A DNA stretch of 51,956 nt from DAHUZL01 sp035533215 (GCA_035533215.1 DATLUG010000040.1:1-51956); one strand, 5' to 3'; counted from the stretch's first letter, positions 1 through 9,936 are shown. Translations and numbers: made by a program. Notes: generated from the letters alone by a model not told the origin.

Positions 1-1067
1 CGAACGCAATCGGGGGTTTGTCGCGACCCACGACAGCCACCACGGGAGGGTTCCGATTGCGTCCCTGGCGCAGCCCGGGCCACCGTGACGGGGCGACCCG
101 TGGGTGCCTCGGCGATCGACTCTTCGTGCGGCCCGCTCGACCTGGCCCCCAGCCATCTCACCGAGACGGGATTCCGGAGGCCGAGCCGAGCACGCTTCCC
201 AGGTCGAGTCGACGATCTCCCTCGATGAGGAAGCGGACTCAAGTGCCTCGCCTAGGGCCCGTCTACCCCACCCCCGCGACGGTGACGCCGACCTATGCCG
301 ATGTCCATCGACCCGAGGTCCGCGGGCTGGACACCGTGATTGGTGGCGGCGTCGGCAGGGCCTCGGCCCTCAGCGCGGTGAACGGCGCGCGTGGCGAGGT
401 GGCCCCCCGGTCTGCGAATCCCACGGCGTCCCGCGCTCCGCAGCCGATCCCAACCCCCCGGGAGCGGCCTCGTCAGCCCCCGCGCCTACGGCGGGATCGG
501 ATCCTTGCCGGCATCGTCCAGCCCCCCGGCTTGGGCTTGGGTGCCGGGTCGTCCTTCCGGCGTGGGGTCTGCGGCGGTCTGCGGCGGCGTCCGCGGCTCA
601 CCACCCGCCGGCCACCGCGAGATCGGCGGCCGATGCCGAGCGCAGGACGCCGAGGCCGATGGGCTGCCGGGCCACGGTCGATGCCGCGAGCGCCAGGCTC
701 GCCTTGACGGTTCGACGATCCCAAGCGTCGGTGGGAGGCAGCCGGCGGCCGCGGGCGGCCGCGCCTTCACCGGCGACGACAGCGGCCCCGTACGCGGCCT
801 AAGCCGCCGCCGACCGGATCCTGTGGCCTCCGGACGGCGGCCTGCGCTCGGGATCGGCGCCGATCACCGATGAGCTGGCGGGCAAGCCGTACGTCGCCGT
901 GGTGCGGGAGGATGGCAACTCGCGCTGTTGAGCAGAATGTGGAAGGCGGGCTGGTGGATGGAGGCGACCCGCGGCATCCCCGGCGCGGGAGGCGCGGGTG
1001 AGGAGCGGACGAGTGGCTCAGCGAACGGGCGGGAACGGCCGCGAGGCCACGCCGCGCCGGGCGCGGT
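1..1067. other. gene-poor stretch
   Basis: No reading frame here has a recognisable domain. The open frames on both strands are rich in Arg, Pro and Gly, as expected from random GC-rich DNA. One stretch near 821-931 on the plus strand reads more like real protein (it contains ITDELAGKPYVAVVRE before a TGA) and could be the tail of a decayed gene, but I cannot identify it. Confidence 0.5.
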
Positions 1068-1073
1068 TATCAT
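1068..1073 (+). promoter_or_regulatory. candidate -10 box (TATCAT)
   Basis: TATCAT lies 30 bases before the ATG at 1104 and fits the TANNNT pattern seen at other gene starts in this window. No convincing -35 box is visible. Confidence 0.3.
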
Positions 1074-1103
1074 GGCCCTCTCGCGATCGCGGCTGACGGG
1101 TGC

Positions 1104-2840
1104 ATGACGATGCCGGGCATGGGCCTCGGACCGCAGACGATCCAGGGCTTCTATCCGTACCTCCTCCTCGAGCTGCTGGTAGCGCTGGCCGCGTTGGCGG
1201 TGCTGCTGGCAGCGCGACGGATCTGGCTGATGGCGGCGGCGCGCAGGTCGCGGCCGCCCGCCGCTCCGTCCCCTGCGGAGCCGCCGTCGCACCCGCTGCG
1301 GGCGCGGGTGGCCCTGCGGCGGACGATCGGGTGTCTGTGGATCCTCAACGGCCTCCTCCAGGCCCAGCCGGCGATGCCGAACGGCTTTCCCGGCAACGTG
1401 ATTGGCGCCAACCTCCACCGGCAGCCGGGCTGGCTGGTCACCCTGCTCCACTGGGAGATCTACCTGTGGCAGGCGCACCCGATCGAGCTGGCCACCGCGG
1501 CGGTGCTGGTCCAGGTCGGAATCGGCCTTGCCATCCTCGGGGGCGGCGAGGGCCGCCTCGCCCGCATCGGGCTCTGGACCTCGATCGGCTGGGGCCTCCT
1601 GGTCTGGGCCGGCGGGGAGGCCCTCGGCGGTCTGCTGGCGCCGGGCGCGACCGAGCTCATGGGAGCGCCCGGGGCCGTCCTCGCCTACGTCGGCTCCGCC
1701 GGGCTGCTGCTCGCCCCCGAGGCGGTCTGGGCCTCGGGCCGCGCCCGCGTGCTCCTGCGCAACGTGGTGGGGGGCCTCCTTCTCCTCGGCGCGGCGCTCC
1801 AGGCCCTGCCCGCCGAGGGATTCTGGACCGGGCGCGGGCTTGCCGCGATGTTCCGGACGATGGCGTCGGTCTCGCAGCCTGCCGCACTGGCCGCGCCCAT
1901 CCGGGGGATGGCCACGCTGGCGGAGACGCGGCCGGTCGCCACCAACAGCGCCTTCATCATCGTGATGGCGGCGATCGGCCTGGGTCTGCTGGCCGGCCGG
2001 TCCAATCGCCGCTGGTCGGCGGCGGCGCTCTGCTGGTTCGCCTTCACCTGGTGGGTCGGCCAGGATTTCGGTGCGTTCGGCACCCGCACCGCAACCGACC
2101 CGAACCTGGCGCCCCTGCTCGCGGTCCTCCTCCTCGTCGCCCGGATCGACCCCGCTGCCCGCCTGTCCCCGACCCGCCCGGGGGGGGTCCCGCGGCTCCG
2201 GCCGGGGCCAGCCCTCGCTGCGGCTGGAATCGTGACGTGCACGGTGGCCGCCCTGGCCGGGCTGACGGCGCTGGCGACCGAGGCCTCGACCACCGCCGCG
2301 CTCACGATCGGTGGCCCGGTCTCGCCCACGGGGCCGGTGCGTCTGCCCGCGCTCCAGCTCACCGACCAGGCGGGCCACATCGTCTCGCTGCGCGCCTGGC
2401 CGGGCCGGGTGGTGGTGCTCACCTTCCTCGACCCGATCAACGCCGAGGCCTGCCCGATCATCGCGGGCCAGATCGCCGCGGCTGACCGCGCCCTCGGCGG
2501 CCAGTCGCGGCGGGTGGAGTTCGTGGCGGTGGTGGCCAACCCCGTCTATCGAGGGCTCGCGGCGGTGCGAGCGTTCGACGCGGAGCAGCACCTGGTCGGT
2601 CTTCCCAACTGGGTCTTCCTCACCGGCTCGCTGCCGCAGCTGGAGCGGGTGTGGACCGCATTCCACCTGGTCATGCTGGTGCCCCACCTCTCCCAGGTCC
2701 AGCAGCCACAACTCCTCTACTTCGTCCGCCCCGGGGGCGTCGAGGAGCGCTGGGCCGAGGACGTGGCCCCCCAGACCGCCGCCGTCAACCGGTCGTACGT
2801 CACCCTGATCGAGCAGCAGGTGCGGGCCCTGCTCGGATGA
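1104..2840 (+). CDS. polytopic membrane protein with C-terminal Sco/thioredoxin-like domain
   Basis: A 578-residue protein. The first ~390 residues form about nine or ten hydrophobic segments, beginning with one at residues ~15-40, and contain a region (LRRTIGCLWILNGLLQAQPA) typical of DoxX-like proteins. The last ~165 residues form a thioredoxin-fold domain of the SCO1/SenC type (VVVLTFLDPINAEACPII, then WVFLTG). In Sco proteins that motif carries two Cys and a later His that bind copper. Here the first Cys position is Asn446, only Cys450 remains, and the His expected before the LLYF strand appears to be Gln534. Copper delivery in the usual way is therefore doubtful. The next gene overlaps by ATGA, so the two are probably co-translated. 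Membrane location is secure; the role is unknown. Confidence 0.75.
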   Translation: MTMPGMGLGPQTIQGFYPYLLLELLVALAALAVLLAARRIWLMAAARRSRPPAAPSPAEPPSHPLRARVALRRTIGCLWILNGLLQAQPAMPNGFPGNVIGANLHRQPGWLVTLLHWEIYLWQAHPIELATAAVLVQVGIGLAILGGGEGRLARIGLWTSIGWGLLVWAGGEALGGLLAPGATELMGAPGAVLAYVGSAGLLLAPEAVWASGRARVLLRNVVGGLLLLGAALQALPAEGFWTGRGLAAMFRTMASVSQPAALAAPIRGMATLAETRPVATNSAFIIVMAAIGLGLLAGRSNRRWSAAALCWFAFTWWVGQDFGAFGTRTATDPNLAPLLAVLLLVARIDPAARLSPTRPGGVPRLRPGPALAAAGIVTCTVAALAGLTALATEASTTAALTIGGPVSPTGPVRLPALQLTDQAGHIVSLRAWPGRVVVLTFLDPINAEACPIIAGQIAAADRALGGQSRRVEFVAVVANPVYRGLAAVRAFDAEQHLVGLPNWVFLTGSLPQLERVWTAFHLVMLVPHLSQVQQPQLLYFVRPGGVEERWAEDVAPQTAAVNRSYVTLIEQQVRALLG

Positions 2841-4018
2841 CGCGGCGGCGCACGTTCGGTGGCTCCCCGCGGCGACTGAGCGGTGCGGCCGCGGTCGCCG
2901 CCCTGGCCGTGCTGGGTGGGTTCGCCCTGGCGGTGGGCCGGCTTCCTCGACCACCCGGGGCCGCCCCCGGAGGTGCCGGGCGGCAGGTGTCGACGGCCAG
3001 GCGGCTGGCCCTGGTCGCGGAGACGGTGGCACTCACCGGGGGTGAGACCGGTTGGGCGACCCTACCCGCGGGGCCCTTCTGGCGCGTGGTCCGCACCACC
3101 GACGGCGGCCGCAGCTGGCGCGACGTGACCCCGGTCGGCGCTGCCACCGACGGCGGCCTGGACCTCTCCGCCATCACCCCGGCGGTGGCGGCGGTCGCCT
3201 ACCGTCCCGATGGCTACGCTCGTCGATCCGCCTTCGCCGTCACCGAGGACGCCGGAGCCCGGTGGACGGTGGGGGTCCTTCCCGGTGCCGCCGCCGGTCC
3301 GGCGTCGATGGCCGTCCTCGGCGGCGACCGGCTCCTCGCCATCCTGGGCGGCGGCCGGGTGGTGGTGAGCCGCGACGGCGGCGCCTCCTGGTCGCCGCTC
3401 CACCTCCCGAGAGGACACGGCTTGCCCTGTCGCCCGCTGACCGTCCGCTTCGGCCCCCGGGCGGCCGGCTGGATCGGCGCCGCCTGCCGCGGCCGGGCGG
3501 CCGTCTGGGCGACGACCGATGCCGGCGCCTCCTGGCGCCTGGAGCCGCTCCCGCTGGAGGTCGCCACCCGCACCCGCTCAACCACCTCCGTCCCGCAGCC
3601 GCTGACGACGGGGGCGATCGTCGCCACCGCCCTCGCGAGCGGCACCGGCGGCCAGCAGCTCACCGTCCTCCGCTGGGGAGGAGGGCGCTGGCGTCGAGCC
3701 GGCGCCGTGCGGCTGGCCCGTGGGCCGGTCGTGAGCGCCGCCGCCGGCGCGCAGGTGTGGGCAGCGAGCCTCGGGGGTGGCGTCGACCGGCTGTCGCTGG
3801 AGCGGAGCCGCGACGGCGGTGCGCGCTGGCGCCAGGTGGCCACGACGATCCCGTCCGCCGAGACCGCCGCGCTCAGCGTGGCAGCGAGCGGGCTCGGACT
3901 GCTGGTCGGCGAGGGCGACCACCAGCCGCGGCTCTGGCGCTCCGGTCGCGTCGCGGCGTGGAGGTCGCAGCCGTTCGTCCTCAAAGGCATCCGGATCCCG
4001 CCGTACGGGCAGGCGTGA
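2837..4018 (+). CDS. membrane-anchored Asp-box (BNR/sialidase-type) beta-propeller protein
   Basis: A 393-residue protein starting at an ATG that overlaps the upstream stop codon (ATGA). An Arg-rich N-terminus and a hydrophobic segment at residues ~16-35 point to a signal anchor. The rest has at least five Asp-box motifs of the S/T-x-D-x-G-x-x-W kind (TTDGGRSW, TEDAGARW, SRDGGASW, TTDAGASW, SRDGGARW), spaced as in photosystem-stability-factor-like or sialidase-like propellers. Asp boxes are structural and do not show enzymatic activity; no sialidase active site is evident. Coupling to the Sco-like membrane protein suggests the two work together on the outer face of the membrane, possibly in assembling a membrane complex. 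That role is inference. Confidence 0.75.
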   Translation: MTRRRTFGGSPRRLSGAAAVAALAVLGGFALAVGRLPRPPGAAPGGAGRQVSTARRLALVAETVALTGGETGWATLPAGPFWRVVRTTDGGRSWRDVTPVGAATDGGLDLSAITPAVAAVAYRPDGYARRSAFAVTEDAGARWTVGVLPGAAAGPASMAVLGGDRLLAILGGGRVVVSRDGGASWSPLHLPRGHGLPCRPLTVRFGPRAAGWIGAACRGRAAVWATTDAGASWRLEPLPLEVATRTRSTTSVPQPLTTGAIVATALASGTGGQQLTVLRWGGGRWRRAGAVRLARGPVVSAAAGAQVWAASLGGGVDRLSLERSRDGGARWRQVATTIPSAETAALSVAASGLGLLVGEGDHQPRLWRSGRVAAWRSQPFVLKGIRIPPYGQA

Positions 4019-4031
4019 GCCCGCGGGCCAC

Positions 4032-4051
4032 GCGGACCGTCGGAAGTCCGC
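4032..4051. terminator. hairpin between convergent genes
   Basis: GCGGAC and GTCCGC form a 6-bp stem around an 8-base loop, just after the Asp-box gene and before the end of the oppositely oriented M16 gene. There is no T-run, so terminator function is only a guess. Confidence 0.25.
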
Positions 4052-4128
4052 ACCACCTGTTCCGACCGGTGCCACGGCACGTTCGGCGGCCCGCCCGGGA
4101 GCCGGCCCGCCCCGCTCACAGGCCAGCG

Positions 4129-5550
4129 TCAGCGGCGGCCCCGGCCCGTTCGCTGGCGCGTCGCGCTCCCGCGGGCGGCCCCCCGCCGCACGGTGACCGG
4201 CGCGAGCGCGGCCACGTCGGCCGCGACGGCGTCGGCCGGACCGACCAGGACGACGTGGATGCGGCTGGGGGCGAGGTAGCGGGCGGCGACCTGGCGGACA
4301 TCGGCGGCGGTGACCGCCCTGGCCCTCCGGGCGAAGGTCTCCAGGTAGCGGTGGTCCTGGCCGTGCAGGGCCGCCGACGCCAGCGATCCCGCCACCCCGG
4401 CCTGGGTCTGGACCGCGATGACCCGGGTGCCGGCGAGGTAGCGCTGCGCCCCCTCCAGCTCGTCCGGGTCCACCAGGGTGGTGGCGAGCCGGCCCAGCTC
4501 GTACAGGATCTCCACCAGGGCGGGGGCGGTCACCTCGCAGCGGACGTCGGCGCCGCAGAGGACCAGGGTGTCCCCGAGGTGGCTGTCGGTCATGGCGAAG
4601 GGGTTGTAGGTGTATCCGTGACGCTCGCGGAGGTTGAGCATCAGCCGGGACGGGCCGCCGCCCCCCAGGATCGCGGTCGCCAGCAGGAGGGGGAGGTGGT
4701 CGGGATGGCCGAGCGGCGGCGCCCCCGCGGCCAGGACGCAGGCGGTCTGCACCGCCTCGGGACGGTCGATCAGCGTGATGGCGCTGGGCGGACGGTGGCG
4801 CACCTGGGGGAGGCGCCAGCTGTGCCGCCGCCCGTGCCAGTCTCCGAAGGCCACGCGCAGCCGCTGGGCGGTCCGCCGCGGCTCCACGTCGCCGACCACG
4901 GTCAGGTGGGCATCGACCGGACCGAACCCGTCCTGGTGGAGCCGGCGCACCGCGGCCGGACCGCACCGGCGCACCTGGGACTCGGTCGGCGTCGGCCGGC
5001 CGTAGGGGTGGGCGCCGTAGAGCTGGGCTCGGATCGTCTCGTGGGCGGGGAAGTGGGGGGTGGCGCGTGCCATCCGCAGGTGCTCGGCGAGGCGACCGCG
5101 CTCCAGCAGCAGCTCGTCGTTGGGGAATGCGGCCTCGGTGACGACCTCCGCGACCAGCTCGTACAGCGCCGCCTCGTGATCGCGCAGGACCGACCCGCTG
5201 AGGACGCACACGTCGGAGTCCTGGCTCACGTGCAGGTCGGCTCCGATCATCTGGAGCGCGCGCGCGAGGGTGGCCCCGTCGCGGCGGGTGGTGCCGGCGA
5301 GGAGGGTGCGCCCGAGCAGCTCCGAGGACCCGGGTACGGTTGCCCGCGCGTCGCCTGCCGCCAGGGTGAGGCGGAGCTCGATGCGCGGCACCGTGGGGTG
5401 GGCCACGATCACGGCTCTGGTCCCCCCCGCCAGCTCCAGGCGGACGGGTCGGGAGAGCCTGAGGTCCGGGACCGGCCCGATCGCGGGGAGGTCCGCGGGC
5501 ACCCTCGGGCTGCCGGGAGCGGGCGGGGTGGCCGGGGGCGGCGCGATCAT
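4129..5550 (-). CDS. M16 family peptidase-like protein, non-catalytic subunit
   Basis: A 473-residue protein with the two-lobed M16 (insulinase/processing-peptidase) pattern: an N-terminal half at about residues 30-240 and a C-terminal half with the typical ILGGGGPSRLMLNLRER segment. Where an active M16 enzyme has HxxEH, this one reads ELLGRTLL (residues 77-84), so it cannot bind the catalytic zinc. Its ATG overlaps the stop codon of the upstream active M16 gene by four bases (ATGA). Known bacterial and mitochondrial M16B enzymes work as heterodimers of an active and an inactive chain, and the gene order fits that. The substrate is unknown. No clear signal peptide is seen, so action in the cytoplasm is likely. 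Confidence 0.85.
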   Translation of the reverse strand: MIAPPPATPPAPGSPRVPADLPAIGPVPDLRLSRPVRLELAGGTRAVIVAHPTVPRIELRLTLAAGDARATVPGSSELLGRTLLAGTTRRDGATLARALQMIGADLHVSQDSDVCVLSGSVLRDHEAALYELVAEVVTEAAFPNDELLLERGRLAEHLRMARATPHFPAHETIRAQLYGAHPYGRPTPTESQVRRCGPAAVRRLHQDGFGPVDAHLTVVGDVEPRRTAQRLRVAFGDWHGRRHSWRLPQVRHRPPSAITLIDRPEAVQTACVLAAGAPPLGHPDHLPLLLATAILGGGGPSRLMLNLRERHGYTYNPFAMTDSHLGDTLVLCGADVRCEVTAPALVEILYELGRLATTLVDPDELEGAQRYLAGTRVIAVQTQAGVAGSLASAALHGQDHRYLETFARRARAVTAADVRQVAARYLAPSRIHVVLVGPADAVAADVAALAPVTVRRGAARGSATRQRTGRGRR

Positions 5551-6908
5551 GCCGCGGGTCCCCCCGGAATCCAGTCCAGCACCGTGGAGCGGTCCCGACG
5601 CAGCCAGGTCCGCACCGCCCGGGCGACCGCCTCCGGCGTCACCGCCGCGATCCCGCCCGGGATGGCGTTGAGGAGGTTGGGATCTCCGTGGACGGTCGTC
5701 AGCGTCCCCAGTCGGTCCATCCGCCCGCGCGGGCTGTCCATGTGGGCCCAGTGCTCCGCCAGCCAGCGCCGCTGGGCCCGGAGCAGCTCGTCGGGGCTGG
5801 GCCCCTCGCGCCCCAGCCGGTCCACCTCCGCGTCGAGCAGCTCCAGCACCCGCGACGTCGGGACCTCGGGCCGGCGGGTCGCCTCCAAGACCCAGAGGGT
5901 GGGGTCGCCGCTGTCGAAGGCGTCGCCGATCGGGAAGTTGGGACCGGCCGCCACGTCGAGCAGCACCCCAGCGCCCCGCACCAGGCGCTCGTCCAGGCGC
6001 GAGCCACGCCCATCGGTGAGGATGTCGGCGGCGAGGGTGAGGGGCAGGTGGGCCGGATCGCCGAAGGGGGCCATCCGGTAGCCGACGCCGAGCCGTGGCA
6101 CGGGGGCCATCGGATCCTGGTGCGGGACCATCAGGCGCCGGGTCGGGAGCTGCTCTGTGGTGTCGGGCGCGCGCGGCGTGCGCCGCTTCGGGATCACCCC
6201 GAAGTGGCGGTCGACGGCCGCCAGCGCCCCGGCCGGATCGAAGCCTCCGACCAGGACCAGGGTCGCGTTCCCGGGGGCGTAGTGGGTGGTGAAGAAGGCC
6301 TCGGCGTCGGCCACGGTCGCGCTCTCCAGGTCCCGGAACTCGCCATACGAGTTGTGGGCATTGGCGAATCGGGTGAAGGCATGCTGGGGCAGGACCAGCC
6401 AGGAGAACCCGCCGTAGGGCTGGTTGAGGACGTTGAGCCGCACCTCCTCCTCGACCACGTCGACCTGGTTGCGCAGGTTGGCCTCGGTGAGGTCGAGCCC
6501 CGCCATCCGGTCCGCCTCCAGGTAGCAGGCGGCCTCCAGCGCGGTCGCGGGCAGAACCTCGAAGTAGGCGGTGTAGTCGTGGCGGGTGAAGCCGTTGAGG
6601 ACCCCGCCGGCGTCGTGGACCACCTGGAAGTGCGCCATCTTGGGGAGCCGCCGGGAGCCCTGGAACATCAGGTGCTCGAAGAGGTGGGCGAACCCGGTGC
6701 GACCCTCCGGCTCCAACCGGAAGCCCACCTTGTAGTAGACCCCGACCGCGATCACCGCGCTCTGCGGGTCGGGGCTCATGACGACGCGCAGCCCGTTGGC
6801 TAGGTGGTGCTCCTCGATGGGGACCGAGTACTCGGCGCCGGCCGCGCGCGTGCCCTGGCCGCCCGAGCGCCCGGCGCGGACGGGGCGGCGGGAGGTGGGG
6901 GGGACCAT
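5547..6908 (-). CDS. M16 family zinc metallopeptidase, catalytic subunit
   Basis: A 453-residue protein. It carries the inverted zinc motif HLFEH (H75, E78, H79) and the downstream acidic cluster VVEEEV (E153-E155), about 75 residues later, that supplies the third zinc ligand in the M16 family. The GFTRHDYTAYFE segment and the C-terminal lobe are also typical. The start is set by the ATG at 6908, which lies eight bases after a TACCAT -10 box, so the message may be leaderless. The gene overlaps the inactive M16 partner by four bases, and the two products probably form one heterodimeric peptidase that degrades or processes peptides. The exact substrate cannot be read from the sequence. Confidence 0.88.
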   Translation of the reverse strand: MVPPTSRRPVRAGRSGGQGTRAAGAEYSVPIEEHHLANGLRVVMSPDPQSAVIAVGVYYKVGFRLEPEGRTGFAHLFEHLMFQGSRRLPKMAHFQVVHDAGGVLNGFTRHDYTAYFEVLPATALEAACYLEADRMAGLDLTEANLRNQVDVVEEEVRLNVLNQPYGGFSWLVLPQHAFTRFANAHNSYGEFRDLESATVADAEAFFTTHYAPGNATLVLVGGFDPAGALAAVDRHFGVIPKRRTPRAPDTTEQLPTRRLMVPHQDPMAPVPRLGVGYRMAPFGDPAHLPLTLAADILTDGRGSRLDERLVRGAGVLLDVAAGPNFPIGDAFDSGDPTLWVLEATRRPEVPTSRVLELLDAEVDRLGREGPSPDELLRAQRRWLAEHWAHMDSPRGRMDRLGTLTTVHGDPNLLNAIPGGIAAVTPEAVARAVRTWLRRDRSTVLDWIPGGPAA

Positions 6909-6916
6909 GCCAGGCG

Positions 6917-6922
6917 ATGGTA
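6917..6922 (-). promoter_or_regulatory. -10 box TACCAT before M16 operon
   Basis: On the minus strand TACCAT ends eight bases before the ATG of the catalytic M16 gene. With transcription starting about seven bases after a -10 box, the mRNA would begin at or next to the start codon. No clear -35 element. Confidence 0.45.
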
Positions 6923-7321
6923 CCGGGGCGTCGGTGGGTGACGGAGGGCCGGTGTCGTGATTGGCCGGGGCCGCCGGCCGGGTGCTGGCGAGATCCCCTC
7001 GGGTGACGGGGGTCCCCCGAACCTCTCTTCCCCCCCCCGGCATCGCCTGCCCGGCGGTCAGCCCACCCGGGAGTCCCCACCGGCCGACCGCCGGGACCCC
7101 GGTCCGGTCGGGGTCGATGTCGCTCCCTGCTCCTCGGCCGCGGGTTCGGGTGCACCCGGGTGGCGGGAGACCGCCGCCGGCCACGGCCGGGCCGCCCCGC
7201 CGTCGCTGTCAGATCCAGCTGGGCAGCGCCCACCCGGGTCGCCGTCGATCGGAAGCCGCGGTCGGGCGGATCGGCTACCGGCCGGGTCTGGCATGCGGCC
7301 GCGGTCGAGCCGGGTCCATCC
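6923..7321. other. intergenic region, nothing recognised
   Basis: About 400 GC-rich bases between two minus-strand genes. The short open frames on both strands have random-looking composition. It should hold the terminator of the GT-C-like gene and upstream control for the M16 operon, but no clear hairpin with a T-run is visible. Confidence 0.4.
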
Positions 7322-9088
7322 TCAGGTGCGACGCAGCCACACATCCGCCCCGGCGATCACCATGGGGGTGCGGGCGGTGAGAGCGTGGAAGAGGGCGACC
7401 GTCGCCGGCGCCGTGGCGGGCGTCACCACCACCAGCGCCCGCACGTGCCAGCGCTGCAGGTCGCGCCGCATCCCCGCGACGCTGAGGGGTCCCGCCCGCT
7501 GGTGATCGGCATAGGCGACGAGCACCCGGCCCAGCGCCGAGGGAAACGGAAAGTTCGACACCGATCCGCCCCGGACGGGATGGAGGATGTAGCCGAAGGG
7601 CTGCACGTAGCGGAAGCCGTCCAGCGCCTGCCACAGCATCGGTCCCCCGTCGGTGTAGATTGCGATCGGCGCCACCACCACGACGCTGCCCGTCGGCAGC
7701 GACCGCACGGCAGGGCTGCGGAACACGGCTGGGACGCTGCTCGGGGCTGTCTCACCCCCGCTCAGGACGCTCACCGCGGGAACCCAGGGGAGGAACAGGG
7801 CCAGCACCAGCGCAACCGGGAGGACCTGCGCGCGACTTCGCTCCAGCAGCCGATCGGCACCGAGCGCCAGCAGGATCGCGACGCCGAGGTCCACGAAGAT
7901 GGCAAACCGGTTCGGCACCGCGTCGGCGTAGATCGGCAGGCGGTGGAACACCCACCACGGCAGCGGGATCGTGGCGACCCCATAGACGTGGAGCCACTCG
8001 CCGCTCGCCAGGCACCCGCCCACCACGCCGACCACGGCCGCGACCCGTGCGAGCCGGTCGCCCCACCCCGACCGCAGCGCCCACAGCGCGAAGAGGATCA
8101 CCGGAACGCCGAGATAGCCGACGACCAATGCCCACCACATCGAGTAGGGCAGCAGCCACCGATCCCCGCCCGGCCCCAGCAGCTGCCCCGGTGACGGCAG
8201 CACCCAGGAGAGGAGATCGATGTAGGTCTTCACCGGGGTGAGGCCGGCCGCATGCATGAGCGAGGGGCGGCGCACCGTCTGCAGGGCCAGCGGGACGACG
8301 AGCAGAAGCGCGGCCGTCGGCACGGCGGCGCTCAGCAGCGGCACCCAGCGCTGGAGCACACGCCCGAGGAGTCGCCGGTGCCGCCACACCGGCCACGCGC
8401 CGACGAGCACGACCATCAGGATGGTGGTCGCCAGGAACTCCTTGTTGGCCAGGTACTGCAGGGCCACCCAGGACCCGGTGGCGACGCCCCACAGCGCTCG
8501 GTGGCGCCGACCGCGGGCGGCTGCGTCGGCATGGTCGGCGACCCACCAGCCCAGGGGCAGGGTGCCGATCGTCAACCACGTCAGCTGTCCGTCGATCAGC
8601 TGGCCCTGCACGAAGGGCGCAAAGCCGAACGCCACCCCGCCGATCCATGCGGCCACCGCTGACCGCGTGTATCGGCGCAATTGGACCGCCATCATCGCAG
8701 CCGCGCCGGCCAGCAGCAGGACGTGGAGGAGGTTCACCCCCCGCACCCATCCCATGACGATCGCGAGCGGCCACGCCACGAATGCGAGCAGGATGTCGGA
8801 GTTGTTCCAGAGCAGGCTGATGGTGTGCGGGAACGTGGCGGCGGCGGTGAAGAACGGCACCTGGCCGCGGCCCAGCGCGTGCACCATCCAGGCCAGGAAC
8901 CACACGTGGAGCGCGCTGTCAGCGCTGGCCCCGAGCAGCCCGGGCGAGGTGGTGAACCACACCGGAGCCGTTATCCCGAAGGCGATCAGCACATAGCTGA
9001 GGGGCGTGACCCACCGGGAGCCGACTGCGAGCCACCGGGATCTGGCCTCGGGAGTGATCCGCCGACGCCCGAAGGGGATGCGGGTCAT
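7322..9088 (-). CDS. GT-C-fold membrane protein, probable glycosyltransferase
   Basis: A 588-residue protein with about eleven hydrophobic segments. The first loop after the first transmembrane helix contains ADSALHVWFLAWMVHAL followed by GQVPFF and a Pro-rich turn, the pattern of GT-C proteins that move sugars from lipid-linked donors, where an acidic residue in the first outside loop is catalytic. The C-terminal ~130 residues form a soluble domain. The start was placed at the ATG at 9088 because residues upstream of it look non-coding. Neighbouring genes give no pathway clue. It could also be an uncharacterised YfhO-like or DUF membrane protein. The donor and acceptor are unknown. Confidence 0.65.
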   Translation of the reverse strand: MTRIPFGRRRITPEARSRWLAVGSRWVTPLSYVLIAFGITAPVWFTTSPGLLGASADSALHVWFLAWMVHALGRGQVPFFTAAATFPHTISLLWNNSDILLAFVAWPLAIVMGWVRGVNLLHVLLLAGAAAMMAVQLRRYTRSAVAAWIGGVAFGFAPFVQGQLIDGQLTWLTIGTLPLGWWVADHADAAARGRRHRALWGVATGSWVALQYLANKEFLATTILMVVLVGAWPVWRHRRLLGRVLQRWVPLLSAAVPTAALLLVVPLALQTVRRPSLMHAAGLTPVKTYIDLLSWVLPSPGQLLGPGGDRWLLPYSMWWALVVGYLGVPVILFALWALRSGWGDRLARVAAVVGVVGGCLASGEWLHVYGVATIPLPWWVFHRLPIYADAVPNRFAIFVDLGVAILLALGADRLLERSRAQVLPVALVLALFLPWVPAVSVLSGGETAPSSVPAVFRSPAVRSLPTGSVVVVAPIAIYTDGGPMLWQALDGFRYVQPFGYILHPVRGGSVSNFPFPSALGRVLVAYADHQRAGPLSVAGMRRDLQRWHVRALVVVTPATAPATVALFHALTARTPMVIAGADVWLRRT

Positions 9089-9936
9089 CCTGGATGGACC
9101 ACGTGGCCCGCCGGCTGGCGAATGCGGGACGGTTTCAGGACCATCCCGGACCGAGCCGTGTGATGCGGTGCGGCCGTGGGTGCCGCCCAGGCCCGCGCCG
9201 AGCGGCCGACCGTGCAGCGCTTCGGACCCCGTCGTCGCGCGGGTCTCCCGCGGCTCGGGCGGCACCCACCCGGGCGCCGGCGGAGGCCACCCGGACGCCT
9301 GGTGGCGACATCGGACTCTGCTCCTCCCGCGTCGCGTTCACGGCACGTTGGTGAGCCGGGGTTGATGACGATCCGGTGTGGGCCACGCCGGCGGCCGACT
9401 CTCCGGGTGGTCGAGCGCCGACTCGAACCATAGCAACGGGCCCGACGCGGGCGGCCCGGGCCCGGCCGACGGCCCCCGCCTGCGGTCCGCGGAGGGCTCC
9501 CCGCGGGCCCCGCCCCGCCACCGCCGAACAGGCCGCGCTGGTCCGCGATCACCCGGACGTGGTGAGAGCCGCGTCGGGCCTCACCGCCGCGCGATCTCGG
9601 TCGGGTGCGGTCCGGCCGAGGCATCCGGACCAGCGCCACTCGGACGATCGCCCTCGACGTCACCGCCCGCAGCCGTTCGCGACGGATCGCGCGCCCACGC
9701 ACGCAGTTCCAGGCAGGCTCCATCCGGGGGGCCTCCTCTGGACGGCACCGAGGGGGGTGGCGGGCAGGCGACGGGGGCGCGAGCCGGGAGCGCGCCCCAG
9801 GATGGATCAGCTGGACGGAGAGGCGAGCGGAGGGATCGGAGGTGGTGGCCGCCCAGACCCCCTGAACCGAACTCGTCCATCCGGTCAGCTGCGGAGCCTG
9901 GATGCGGGAGGACTGCGCCCGCGATGCGCCGGGTCG
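9089..9936. other. long intergenic region without a recognised gene
   Basis: Nearly 850 bases between the GT-C-like gene and vapC. Several open frames exist on both strands, but all have Arg/Gly/Pro-rich, random-looking translations with no conserved motif. No tRNA, repeat or T-tailed hairpin stands out. It may be decayed coding DNA. Confidence 0.45.

Noticed and set aside
864..3032. A long minus-strand open frame over the Sco-like gene
   Set aside because: No recognisable motif and antisense to a gene with clear transmembrane helices and a thioredoxin-fold domain.
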